Shown: in pieces, positions 9,366 through 17,769 of the stretch
Position numbering within the stretch: position 1 is the stretch's first letter
Layout of the letters: every line of letters starts with the position of its first letter
NCBI GenBank assembly: GCA_015075635.1
Contig: JABTUA010000001.1
Location: forward strand, 1,984,001-2,048,000
Origin: Polyangiaceae bacterium
Lineage (GTDB): Bacteria > Myxococcota_A > Polyangia > Polyangiales > Polyangiaceae
Direction of reading: 5' to 3'
Length of the DNA stretch: 64,000 nt
Position numbers and translations under genes: made by a program
The notes under the pieces: model-generated
Database searches by the model: none
Seen by the model: only the letters and a program-made list of their open reading frames with translations
What the model was told of the DNA's origin: nothing

Positions 9366-10889
9366 TCACGAGGCCAGACGCTCCGCCGCGAGCCACGCCA
9401 GGGCCGAGATGGTGTGCTGGGGGTTCACGCCCATGTTGGTCGGGAACACGCTGGAGTCGATCACGTACAGGCCGGGCAGATCGTGGGTCTCGAAGCTGGG
9501 CTTGACCACGCTGTTGAACGCCGAGCCGCCCATCAGCGCCGTGCCGAACAGGTGCGCAGCGATGGTGTGGAACAGGCGCGGGTCGTCGGCGGCGTCGAAC
9601 ATGGGCTGGAGCTCGTCCACGCTGGCGATCGAGGCCGGCAAACCGTGCACGCCCGGCAGCACCGCGCGGGCGCCGGCGGCGAACATCATCTCCGTCAGTC
9701 GCCGCACGCCGAGCTTGAGCACGCGGATGTCGGCATCGGTCATGTCGTATTCGATGTGCGTGCCCCCGAACAGGCCCGCACGCACCGAGCCCATCGCCTC
9801 CGCGCGCACCTGCACGCCCCAGACCGCCAGGTGGGCGTAGCGGGCGAGCTCGCGCATCAGCTCGGGGCCGAGCCCGGGCAAGCGCGCCATGGCCAGCTCC
9901 GGCGGCATGGCGACAGTCTCGAACTTCATGCGCTCGTCCCAGTAGTGGACGCTCTCGTAGCCCTGGGTCGCGCCTCGGAACATCTTCACCGGCGCGTCGA
10001 ACACGCCGACCACGGCCGTGCCCGGGTGCGCCTGCAGGCGCTTGCCCAGCACGCCGGAGCCGCGGCCCACGCGATTGTGCGCCAGAAACAGCGGGGTCTG
10101 GATGGCGCTCGCGGCCAAGAACACCGCGCGGCGGGCCTCGACTCGGAGCTCCGGTCCGCTCTCGCCGCTCAGCGGATCGCGGAAGCGCCCGATCACACCG
10201 GTGGCCCGCCCGCCCCGGGTGAGGAGCGAGGTCGCGGTGCAGGTGGCGTAGACGCGGGCGCCGGCCGCCACGGAGCGCGGCACGTACGAGACGTTCATGC
10301 TCTGGCGCCGAGCGGTGGGGCAGCCCTGGTTGCAGTGGGCGCTGCCCTGGCAGTCCTTCACGTTGCGCCGGATCAGGTTGCCGGCGATGCCCAGGCGCTC
10401 GGTGGCGGTGCGCATCAGCGCGTTGTTCTGGCCGAGCACTGCCTCCGGCGCGGTGCCCACGTGGAGCTCCTGGTCGAGGGTGTCCCAGATGCGCACGAGC
10501 TCCGCGTAGGGCAGGGCGTCGCCCAGCCCGAACTCGTCGCGCCAGCGGGCCCAGATCTTCTCCGGCATGCGGTGGATGATGGCGCCGTTGATGGCCGTGG
10601 TGCCGCCCACGCAGCGTCCCTGCAGAATGGGCGTGAGCGCACGCCCGTTCGCGACCTGGAAGCCCAGGTCGCGCCAGACCTGCTTGAAGCTCGACCACAT
10701 GTCGTTCTGCAGGTCGGCGGTGCTCACGTGAGCGCCCTCTTCGATCAACACCACGTCGAGGCCCGCCTCGGTCAAGACCCGCGCCGCCGTGGCGCCGGCC
10801 GCGCCGCTGCCGATCACGACCACGTCGGCGGCGTCTTGGACGCGCGGCTTGCCGGAGACGTCCCGGAGCTCGAGGATGGCGCCGCTCAT
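9366..10889 (-). CDS. GMC-family FAD-dependent oxidoreductase
   Basis: A 507-residue flavoprotein of the glucose-methanol-choline oxidoreductase family. The N-terminal Rossmann motif (VVIGSGAAGATAA, residues 23-35) ends in an acidic residue (LIEEG) that would bind the FAD ribose. A GGTTAINGA segment near residue 95 is the second GMC signature. A Cys-rich CNQGCPTARR stretch and the C-terminal NPQHTI motif complete the fold. It acts on an unknown alcohol-type substrate. No signal peptide is visible. The start overlaps the stop of the small upstream gene by 4 bp, and that protein is the obvious candidate partner. Confidence 0.9.
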   Translation of the reverse strand: MSGAILELRDVSGKPRVQDAADVVVIGSGAAGATAARVLTEAGLDVVLIEEGAHVSTADLQNDMWSSFKQVWRDLGFQVANGRALTPILQGRCVGGTTAINGAIIHRMPEKIWARWRDEFGLGDALPYAELVRIWDTLDQELHVGTAPEAVLGQNNALMRTATERLGIAGNLIRRNVKDCQGSAHCNQGCPTARRQSMNVSYVPRSVAAGARVYATCTATSLLTRGGRATGVIGRFRDPLSGESGPELRVEARRAVFLAASAIQTPLFLAHNRVGRGSGVLGKRLQAHPGTAVVGVFDAPVKMFRGATQGYESVHYWDERMKFETVAMPPELAMARLPGLGPELMRELARYAHLAVWGVQVRAEAMGSVRAGLFGGTHIEYDMTDADIRVLKLGVRRLTEMMFAAGARAVLPGVHGLPASIASVDELQPMFDAADDPRLFHTIAAHLFGTALMGGSAFNSVVKPSFETHDLPGLYVIDSSVFPTNMGVNPQHTISALAWLAAERLAS

Positions 10890-11317
10890 GGCTTCGGCTC
10901 CGCTGCCCAGTCCGGCCGCGGGGTGTCGTCGTCGAGCGGGATCCCCATCTGGCGCTGCACCTCCGGCAGGCCGGCGTAGCCGAGCGCGCCCAGCATCTTG
11001 AACAGGATGGGCAGCTCCCTCACCAGGTACACGTCGCTCGACCTGAGCTTGTCCAGGAGCGCCAGGCGTGCCTCGGTCTCGAGGCTCGGGAAGAGCGCGA
11101 AGCGACCCAGCACCAGCAGCGGGCAGAAGGTCAGAAGCCAGACGCAGGCGCGCGCGCCGAAGCTGACGCGGGCCGGCGCGAGGGCGATGAGCTGGTCCAG
11201 GAAGCGGTCGAGCGGCACGTCACTCGCGCCGAGCGCGAGGCCGCCGGGGGTGCCGCTCGGCAGGATGGTCGCCCAGATGGCGGCGAGCCAGCGGCGTTCG
11301 AAGGACCACCAGTTCAA
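10886..11317 (-). CDS. uncharacterised small partner of the GMC oxidoreductase
   Basis: A 143-residue protein I do not recognise by family. It has a central hydrophobic segment (about residues 55-78, ACVWLLTFCPLLVLGRF) that could be one membrane span, and a charged C-terminal half. It is translationally coupled to the GMC gene (4-bp overlap). Several GMC dehydrogenases work with a small second subunit encoded next to them, so a subunit or membrane anchor role is a reasonable inference from context only. Confidence 0.7.
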   Translation of the reverse strand: MNWWSFERRWLAAIWATILPSGTPGGLALGASDVPLDRFLDQLIALAPARVSFGARACVWLLTFCPLLVLGRFALFPSLETEARLALLDKLRSSDVYLVRELPILFKMLGALGYAGLPEVQRQMGIPLDDDTPRPDWAAEPKP

Positions 11318-11338
11318 GGCGGCAGCGAATGTAGCAGG

Positions 11339-12526
11339 TCAGAGCGTGGCTCGCTGAACCGTTCCGGCCATCGAGTCGGCGATCAAGAGCGAGCCGCCCG
11401 AGATGGCCAAACCTCGCGGGTACTGGAAGCCACCGAGGTTCACGATGCCCCCGCCGGTGAGGTTCTTCGGGCGTACGTAGATCCGGCCGTTGACACCGCG
11501 GTGGCCCATGTAGACGCAGGTCGGCGAGAGCGCGATGCCCTCCGCGCCGGAGATCACGAGCACCTGCTCCAGCGCGCCGCCGGCGCGGGGAACGCGATAC
11601 ACGGCGTCGGGGGGCGTCGCCGTACCGGTCGGGGTACGCACGCTGAAGTACACGTGGGTCGCGTCCAGCGCGATGCTCACCGCGCTCCAGTTGCCGCCCA
11701 GGGGGTTCGCCTTGTTCGTGAGGGGCTGCGAGCTCCCGCCGCTCTTCGGGCCGCGGTGGACGCCGCCCGCGAGCGTGACCCAGAACACGTCCGACTCGCC
11801 GAGCGCGATGGCGTAGGCGCCGGCGGAGGCGTAGAGGTTCTCGTTGCTGCCACCCCCGGCGCGGCGGCGGATGCCGACGTCGGACGCCCAGTAGACGTGC
11901 GTCGAGTCCGCCGCGACGGTCTGGATGCCGGTCTGACCGGAGGTGACGACCGTGAACTGGTTGTTGTTCAAGTCGACGTGCCTGAGCTCGCTGCGGCCTT
12001 GATCTGCCCAGTACAGATCCGTGCCGGCGACCGCGACGCCCTCGATTTGCGTCGGTGCGATGTCCGTGTGCAGCGGGACGGCTGTCCCGCCGGCGACCGG
12101 CACGCGCATGATCGAGAGGTCGGTGCTGAAGTAGACGTTGCCGCCGGACACGACCGGGTACTCCGGGTTCGGCGTCGCCGTGGTGAGCAGCGTCGGCGAG
12201 GTCGGCGCGGGACAGCCGGTGCTACCGCCGGTGCTCGCGTCCGCTCCGCCGCCGCCGCCGGTGCTGGCGTCCAGACCGCCGCTGCCGCCGGAGCCCGCGC
12301 TGCCGCCGGAGCCCGCGCTGCCGCCGGAGCCCGCGCTGCCGCCGCTCGCGCCGGCGCTACCGCCGGCCCCAGCGCCGCCACCGCTCCCGCCGGCCCCACC
12401 GCTCGTCGCTCCGCCCACTGTGCTTCCGGCTGCGCCGCCGCTGCTCTCGGCGCTGAACTCCTCGCCGCCACAAGCGTATGCCGAGAGGAGCGCGAGCCCG
12501 AACCACGCCGAAATCCACTGCCGCAT
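11339..12526 (-). CDS. beta-propeller lipoprotein with Gly/Ser-rich linker
   Basis: A 395-residue lipoprotein: signal peptide, lipobox LSAYAC, then about 90 residues of Gly/Ser/Ala repeats (GSGGSA units) forming a flexible tether. After that, about 270 residues of repeating 40-45-residue blades carry VYWA/LYWAD/VYFS motifs with hydrophobic-Tyr/Trp patterns typical of six- to seven-bladed propellers. It is a paralogue of the protein at 39883-40953. Probably anchored at the outer membrane facing out; ligand unknown. The divergent YtkA-like gene starts 58 bp away. Confidence 0.8.
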   Translation of the reverse strand: MRQWISAWFGLALLSAYACGGEEFSAESSGGAAGSTVGGATSGGAGGSGGGAGAGGSAGASGGSAGSGGSAGSGGSAGSGGSGGLDASTGGGGGADASTGGSTGCPAPTSPTLLTTATPNPEYPVVSGGNVYFSTDLSIMRVPVAGGTAVPLHTDIAPTQIEGVAVAGTDLYWADQGRSELRHVDLNNNQFTVVTSGQTGIQTVAADSTHVYWASDVGIRRRAGGGSNENLYASAGAYAIALGESDVFWVTLAGGVHRGPKSGGSSQPLTNKANPLGGNWSAVSIALDATHVYFSVRTPTGTATPPDAVYRVPRAGGALEQVLVISGAEGIALSPTCVYMGHRGVNGRIYVRPKNLTGGGIVNLGGFQYPRGLAISGGSLLIADSMAGTVQRATL

Positions 12527-12584
12527 CGATGCAGATTACGTCGGTCCGGTTGACGAAGCCAGGACCAGCGGTCAGGCTCCGCGC

Positions 12585-13043
12585 GTGCGCTGGGCGTTGT
12601 TGCTCGTCCTGTCGGTGATCTCCGTCGCTGGCTGCTCCGACGAGTCCGAGAGCGGCGGCAGCGGCGGGCAAGGCGGCGCCTCCTGCGCCGGCGACACCTT
12701 CAGCGCCGGGCTCCAGAGGACCGGCAAGAGCGGCAAGCTGACGGTCACGCTGGAGTCCGCGGATCCGGCGCCGCCGCAGAAGGGCGACAATCGCTGGACC
12801 ATCCGCGTGACCGACCCGGCCGGGGCGGCGATCTCGGACGCGACCGTCACGGTCACGCCCTTCATGCCCGAGCACGGGCACGGCACCAGCGTGCAGGCGG
12901 TGGTCACCCCGAAGAGCGACGGTCGCTACGAGCTGTTCCCGGTGAACCTCCTGATGCCGGGCAAGTGGGAGATCACGCTCGACGTCGGCCTGCCCGGTGG
13001 GCAGAGCGACAGCGTGGTCTACACCTTCTGCGTCGAGGGCTGA
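12585..13043 (+). CDS. YtkA-like domain lipoprotein
   Basis: A 152-residue lipoprotein starting at a GTG, chosen because the signal peptide (VRWALLLVLSV) begins there; the lipobox is ISVAGC. A short Gly/Ser linker is followed by an immunoglobulin-like domain of the YtkA/FixH-periplasmic type, with ITVRVTD-like strands, MPEHGHG and a closing LLMPGKWEI motif. Such domains occur beside copper- or respiration-related proteins, but nothing here proves metal binding. Its stop abuts the stop of the convergent multiheme cytochrome gene with no gap, which fits a respiratory context without showing it. Confidence 0.75.
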   Translation: MRWALLLVLSVISVAGCSDESESGGSGGQGGASCAGDTFSAGLQRTGKSGKLTVTLESADPAPPQKGDNRWTIRVTDPAGAAISDATVTVTPFMPEHGHGTSVQAVVTPKSDGRYELFPVNLLMPGKWEITLDVGLPGGQSDSVVYTFCVEG

Positions 13044-14501
13044 TCAGTTCGCCTTCGCCACGCTGGAGGTCACACACGCCGCGGGCACCGCGTCGATGGT
13101 CTTCTGAAAGCCGAGGGGCGGCGTGGCCGCGGCGCTCGGCGTCCACTCCAGAGCCACGCTCGCCTTGCCGCGGTTCGGCAACAGCTCGAGCCGCTCCACC
13201 GCGTCGCGCTCGGCGGCGCCGAGATGTCCGCTCTGGACCAGATCGTCGAGCACGTCGCGGCCGATGGGCTCGATGTGGACGCGCAAGCTGACGCGGTCCG
13301 GCGCGCCGGCGATGAGCTCGCTCCCGGCGGGGTAGCGGTGGGAGAGGTGCGTGATGAAGTAGTCGGGGTGCTTGGGGTCGAAGCTGACGGGGCCCGGGAT
13401 GGTGCTCGGTTCGAGCTCCGCCACCTGCCAGAACATGTGCGCGTCCTTGCCGTCCGCCCCGATCGCTCTGTCGCGCAGCAGCCAGAGCGCGGGATCGGGG
13501 TCGCTGGTCACGGCCTCGGTCACGGGCACGTCCCCGCTCTCGTAGAGCAAGCTGCTGCCAGACCAGGCGCCGATCTCGACCCAGACCCGGCGGTCTTGCG
13601 CAGCACCGCTCGGGAAATGGTGGCCAGCCGCGACGTTCTCCAGCGTGACGTGCAAGGACGCCACGCCCGGCAGCTGGCGCACACACAGCTCGAAGCGCAG
13701 CGTCTGGTCGAGCTCGTGCTCGATCAGCGCCTGCTGCGCCGCGCGCTCCGGGAAGTCGGTGATGGCCCGATCCACTCCGGGCCAGGTGTGGGCGTGTACG
13801 CGCCGGAGCGGCACTCCATCGACGTCGGCGGCGACGTCGTCCCGCCCGGTCATGTGGCAGCCGCCGCAGGTCAGGCCGCCCTGGGACGGCGGTCGATTGA
13901 ACACGGTCCCCTGCCACTCGGCGAAGGTGCGCTCCAGGTGGACCGGCGCCGGCGCCGGTGGTGACGGCAAGACGATGTCGTGGCAGGCGCCGCACAGGCT
14001 CGCGCTCTCGAGCGCCTCGCGATCGTGGAGCTTCGAGTACTTCGAGCCGTGCGCGGAATTCCGTGTGGGGTTCGCGATGCCGCCGCGCAGCGTGGTGTCG
14101 TTGGCCAGCCGGAGCGGCGCGTTGTGGCTGCCCTGGACCTCGACCACGTTGTGGCAGAAGTAGCAGGTGACGCCCTTGAGCGAGGCGTCGAGCTCGTCCA
14201 GGTTCAGGCCGTCCGCGGTCGCGCCCTCGCGCACCGCCATGGGCGCGTGGCAATTGACGCAGAAGGTGCCGAGCGCCCCTTGGGTCTCTTCTTGCCCGCG
14301 GCGGTTCATGGCGCGGAACACCGGATCTTCGGCGGCGTAGGCGTGCATGCTGCCGGACCACTCCTGGTAGTGGCGAGAGTGGCAGCCCTTGCAGGTCTCC
14401 GGGCTCATGAGCTCGGCACGGCTGAGGGCCTTCTGCGCCACCTCGGCGTCGTCGCCGCAGGCGGCGACCGAGAGCGCGAGGAGCGGGAGCGCCCGCTTCA
14501 C
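13044..14501 (-). CDS. five-heme c-type cytochrome lipoprotein (cytochrome c554-like)
   Basis: 485 residues with a GTG start (GGAG 7 nt upstream) and a signal ending SVAAC, so a lipoprotein. Five CxxCH heme-binding motifs lie in the first half: CKGCH, CVNCH, CYFCH, CGACH and CGGCH. Spacing and surrounding sequence (CKGCHSRHYQEWSGSMHAYA) resemble the cytochrome c554/multiheme family. The C-terminal half lacks heme motifs and looks beta-rich. Its start overlaps the stop of the upstream cytochrome-like gene by 4 bp. It probably acts as a periplasmic electron carrier or reductase; partner unknown. Confidence 0.88.
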   Translation of the reverse strand: MKRALPLLALSVAACGDDAEVAQKALSRAELMSPETCKGCHSRHYQEWSGSMHAYAAEDPVFRAMNRRGQEETQGALGTFCVNCHAPMAVREGATADGLNLDELDASLKGVTCYFCHNVVEVQGSHNAPLRLANDTTLRGGIANPTRNSAHGSKYSKLHDREALESASLCGACHDIVLPSPPAPAPVHLERTFAEWQGTVFNRPPSQGGLTCGGCHMTGRDDVAADVDGVPLRRVHAHTWPGVDRAITDFPERAAQQALIEHELDQTLRFELCVRQLPGVASLHVTLENVAAGHHFPSGAAQDRRVWVEIGAWSGSSLLYESGDVPVTEAVTSDPDPALWLLRDRAIGADGKDAHMFWQVAELEPSTIPGPVSFDPKHPDYFITHLSHRYPAGSELIAGAPDRVSLRVHIEPIGRDVLDDLVQSGHLGAAERDAVERLELLPNRGKASVALEWTPSAAATPPLGFQKTIDAVPAACVTSSVAKAN

Positions 14502-14899
14502 CGCTCGGCTCCCTGGGCGATCCAGGTGCGGATGGCGCAGCGCTCGCCGCTCGAGAGGGGTTTGCCCGGAGGCATGCTCCAAGCATGACCCGTCGCGTCC
14601 AGGCGCACGACCAGCTCGCTGCAGGCGGGATCGCCGGGCACGATTCGGCCTTCGCTGGTGAGCTCGGCAAAAGAGCCATCCGCGTCGGCGAAGGTCAGCC
14701 CGCCCTTGTCTCCGGCCGGGCCGTGGCAGCTTCCACCGGAGGTCGCGCACTTCTTGCTCAGGGTCTGGGCGTAGATCTGATCGAACTCCGGCGCGTAGAG
14801 CGGCGCGCAGGTCGCGGGCAGATCGCCGAGGCAGGCGGGGCGCGGGTCGGCGTCCTCCGAGCAGCCGACGAGCACGAGCAGGCACGCCAGGCGCTTCAC
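14498..14899 (-). CDS. c-type cytochrome-like lipoprotein
   Basis: 133 residues. The signal peptide ends LVLVGC. A heme-binding-like region has an expanded motif, CATSGGSCHG, six residues between the Cys rather than two, as in some 'planctomycete-type' cytochrome c domains, and a downstream WSMPPGKPLSS stretch could give the axial Met. The GTG start lies only 3 nt after the amidase stop and its end overlaps the five-heme gene by 4 bp, so the two cytochromes are almost certainly coexpressed. Whether heme is attached at the expanded motif is uncertain. Confidence 0.8.
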   Translation of the reverse strand: MKRLACLLVLVGCSEDADPRPACLGDLPATCAPLYAPEFDQIYAQTLSKKCATSGGSCHGPAGDKGGLTFADADGSFAELTSEGRIVPGDPACSELVVRLDATGHAWSMPPGKPLSSGERCAIRTWIAQGAER

Positions 14900-14902
14900 C
14901 GC

Positions 14903-16501
14903 TCACCACACCGGAGTGCGGGGGAAGTCCACGTCGCCGGAGACGTTCGTCTCGATGGCGCTCATCACCGCGAGCGCGGTGCGCTCGCACCAGGGCGGCG
15001 CCACGATCTGCACGCCGACCGGCAGCCCCGCGCTCTGCTCGTCGATGCGGCGCGCGAGCCGGCCGAGCTGACCCTTGGCGCGATCGCGCCGCGCTTCGGC
15101 GCCGTGGACCCGCGTGACCGGGACCACGCCGGCGACGAAGCCGACGGCGTTCCAGGGTAGGCAATACGACGAAGCGACCAGGAAGTCCGCCGAGAGGCCG
15201 TGAGGCAGAGCCGGCGTGGCGTAGGGGGGACAGAGCAGCGCGTCGATGCCGGCGCTGCGCCAGGCCTCGAGCATGACGTGCTTTGCCGCGTCGAGCCGCT
15301 CGCACAGGGCTTGATACTCGCCCACGCTCCGCTCGCCGATGCAGGCGATGAGCCGGGCGAGCTCCTTGTCCCCGGAGAGCTCGGCGACCTTGCGCAGCGC
15401 CGCGCGCACCGCGCCCGGCGCGCGCACCAGCTTGTGCAGCGAGCGCAGCGACTCCGCGACCTGACCACTGCCGAGGGCCGCCAGCATGGCGTGCCCGCCT
15501 TCCGCGCCGAACAGCGCGGCGGTGTCGAAGAACAGCTCGGCGAGTCCCGGCGGCGAGAACGGGACGACCGTCACACCCGCCGCGCGCAGGGCGTCGCTCG
15601 CCCGCTCGAGGGCGCCGACCAGCGCGCTCGAGGGGCTCAGGAGCTCGTTGTCCTTGAAGACCCCCACCGACAGGCCGCGCAGGGGCTTGCCAGGCGCGTC
15701 CGTGATCGGCGGCACCGCTGGATCCAGGTGAGCGAGCGCGCTCGCGGGCAGCGCTTCGAGCGCGAGCTCCAGATCGCCCACGCTGCGTCCGAGCAGCGAG
15801 GTCTGCAGCGCGATCACGGTCTGCCCCGGCAGCGGTCCGCGGGAGCCATGGTTCGGCAGCCGCCCGGGCGTGGGCTTGAGCCCGGCGATGCCGCAGAAGT
15901 GCGCCGGCACCCGGGCGCTGCCCCCGAGATCGGTGCCGAAGCCCAAGGGGGAGAGCCCCGCGGCGATGGCCGCCGCTTCGCCGCCGCTCGAGCCGCCGGC
16001 GCTGTGGCGTGGGCTGAACGGGTTCGAGGTGCGCCCGAACACGGGGTTGTCGCTCTCGAGCGCGAGCAGCAGCTGGGCGACGTTGGTGCGGCCCAAGATC
16101 ACGGCGCCGGCGTCGGAAAGCGCGCGCACCATCGCGCTGTCCCTCTCGGCGCGCGCGGCTCGGCGCGCCGGCAATCCGAGCGTGGTCGGGCGGCCTTCGA
16201 AGTCGAAGCACTCCTTGATGCTGACCGGTACGCCGTGCAGCGGGCCGCGGCGCTTGCCCGCGAGCCGCTCCTCGTCCGCTTGCGCGGCGGCACGCCGGGC
16301 GCTGTCGTGGAACACCTCGGTGAAGGCGGTGATCTCGCGATCCACCTCGGCGATGCGCTCGAGGTGCGCGCCCACGAGCTCCTGGCTCGTGAGCTCGCCT
16401 TTGTCCAGGGCCTCGGCCATCTCGCGCACGCTCGCGCGGTGCCACTCGCGGGGCCGCGTCACGATCGACGGTTCGCGCAAGGAATCGGGGGTCTCTGCCA
16501 C
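14903..16501 (-). CDS. amidase-signature family hydrolase
   Basis: A 532-residue amidase-signature enzyme. The Ser-cisSer-Lys triad is visible as Lys96 (VSIKE), Ser171 (GGSSGGE) and Ser195 (DLGGSAR). No signal peptide, so cytoplasmic. The GatA-like core is complete, but there is no gatB/gatC nearby and the C-terminus (LPVGVQIVAPPWCE) is that of a general amidase, so a GatA role is unlikely. It is 44 nt downstream of the MFS gene and 3 nt upstream of the cytochrome gene. It may hydrolyse an amide taken up by the transporter (inference). Confidence 0.92.
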   Translation of the reverse strand: MAETPDSLREPSIVTRPREWHRASVREMAEALDKGELTSQELVGAHLERIAEVDREITAFTEVFHDSARRAAAQADEERLAGKRRGPLHGVPVSIKECFDFEGRPTTLGLPARRAARAERDSAMVRALSDAGAVILGRTNVAQLLLALESDNPVFGRTSNPFSPRHSAGGSSGGEAAAIAAGLSPLGFGTDLGGSARVPAHFCGIAGLKPTPGRLPNHGSRGPLPGQTVIALQTSLLGRSVGDLELALEALPASALAHLDPAVPPITDAPGKPLRGLSVGVFKDNELLSPSSALVGALERASDALRAAGVTVVPFSPPGLAELFFDTAALFGAEGGHAMLAALGSGQVAESLRSLHKLVRAPGAVRAALRKVAELSGDKELARLIACIGERSVGEYQALCERLDAAKHVMLEAWRSAGIDALLCPPYATPALPHGLSADFLVASSYCLPWNAVGFVAGVVPVTRVHGAEARRDRAKGQLGRLARRIDEQSAGLPVGVQIVAPPWCERTALAVMSAIETNVSGDVDFPRTPVW

Positions 16502-16545
16502 GGCGGGGGGAGGCTAGAGCATTTCGAGCCCCGCGCCGAGCCTGC

Positions 16546-17766
16546 TCAGTCGGCCGCTGCCGGCGCGTACAGCCAGCGCGACAGCGGCTTCGCCGTGAAG
16601 AGCAGGACGGCGCCCGCCACGAACACGCCGAGCGCGACCAGCGCGAGCACTATCAGCTCGGCCTTGGGGAAGCTCCGCGTGACGAACGAGGTCGCGATGG
16701 GCACGGCGCCGGACACCACGAACCAGCCGCTCATGACCAGCGTCTGAAAGCGCCGCGGCACGTCGCCGACCACGCGGGCCATCGCGAACGGGCCGACCAG
16801 CACCTCCGCCACGCCCAGCGCGCCCTCGGAGATCGCCGCCGCGGCCACGCTGGAGCGCGCCAGCATCAGCGGCACCGCGGCGAGCGCCGCCAGGCAGAGC
16901 CCGACCGCCACCACCAAGAGCGCAGGCAGCGCGACGCCCCTGAGATGGAGCAGCGTCAAGATCGGGATCACCAGGAGCGACGTCGCGATCACCATGCCGG
17001 GGTTCACCACCGTGACCCACGCCATCGAGGTGCTGCCGGTGGCCGAGAAGCTGGTCGAAGACACGACGGTGAGGAGCGCAGAGTACGGGGCGCCGAGAGC
17101 GACCAGGCCTGCGGCGCCGAGCAGGACGCGGCCGGTGCGGAGCGGCTCCGGTGGTGCCGGCTCGCTCCGGCGGGTCAGGAGCCAGGCCACGCCGAGCGCG
17201 ATGGCGAAGAGCGCCCCGAGCCCGGTCGCGCCCGCCGCGGAAGCGAACCCCGCGCGTGCGCCGAAGGTGGTGGCCAAGAGCCCCGCGGTGCTGCCGGAGC
17301 TCAGCGCCGAGGCGTTCAAGACGGCGTACAGCAACACGAACGCCAGCGCGCGGAGCTGCTCCCGCGGGTGCCCGAGCTCCGCCGCCGCGATGGCGAAGCA
17401 GGCGGGCTTGGCCAGCCCCTGGCCCATGGCCAAGACGCCGATGCCGAGCCAGACCGCGCCGGGGCTCTGGCCGCCGGCGATCACCAGGTAGCCGAGCGCC
17501 GACAGGACGAGGCCGACCACCAGCGGGATCACCGGACCGGTGCCCAGCGCGACGAGCCCACCGGCCACGACCAGGAACGCGTTCAGGGTCGCCTGCGTGG
17601 TCATCAGGCTGCCGGTCGTGGAGATCGGCAAGCCGATGTCGCGAAGGTGCAGCCAGAGCACGCTGCGGCTCAGCCAATACGCCCAGCGATCCAGCCCGAG
17701 CACGACGGGCAAGAGCGCGAGCGCGAGCACCACCCGCCACAGGTTGAGCGGAGGTCGATCCGGCAC
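16546..17766 (-). CDS. MFS transporter
   Basis: 406 residues with about 12 predicted hydrophobic spans and a central basic loop (TRRSEPAPPEPLR, near residue 210) separating two six-helix halves, the MFS plan. A LDRWAYW motif in helix 1 and the P-x-C-F-A-I segment in helix 4 recall the POT/peptide-transporter branch, but the diagnostic ExxER motif is not clear. The start lies 3 nt after the hutI stop, so it is very likely cotranscribed with hutI; uptake of histidine, urocanate or a peptide is a possible role from context. Confidence 0.88.
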   Translation of the reverse strand: MPDRPPLNLWRVVLALALLPVVLGLDRWAYWLSRSVLWLHLRDIGLPISTTGSLMTTQATLNAFLVVAGGLVALGTGPVIPLVVGLVLSALGYLVIAGGQSPGAVWLGIGVLAMGQGLAKPACFAIAAAELGHPREQLRALAFVLLYAVLNASALSSGSTAGLLATTFGARAGFASAAGATGLGALFAIALGVAWLLTRRSEPAPPEPLRTGRVLLGAAGLVALGAPYSALLTVVSSTSFSATGSTSMAWVTVVNPGMVIATSLLVIPILTLLHLRGVALPALLVVAVGLCLAALAAVPLMLARSSVAAAAISEGALGVAEVLVGPFAMARVVGDVPRRFQTLVMSGWFVVSGAVPIATSFVTRSFPKAELIVLALVALGVFVAGAVLLFTAKPLSRWLYAPAAAD

Positions 17767-17769
17767 GAC

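Noticed and set aside
12138-12584. Plus-strand Pro/Ala-rich coding region running into the YtkA-like gene
   Set aside because: It is the antisense of the Gly/Ser linker of the 11339 lipoprotein; the real gene starts at the signal peptide (12585).
14502-16445. In-frame upstream extension of the five-heme cytochrome (to about 1130 residues)
   Set aside because: That part is an Arg/Ala-rich shadow of the amidase in another frame; signal peptide and RBS set the start at 14501.
14903-16501. GatA subunit of the tRNA-dependent amidotransferase
   Set aside because: No gatB or gatC nearby, and the gene lies in a transporter/cytochrome run; general amidase is the safer call.
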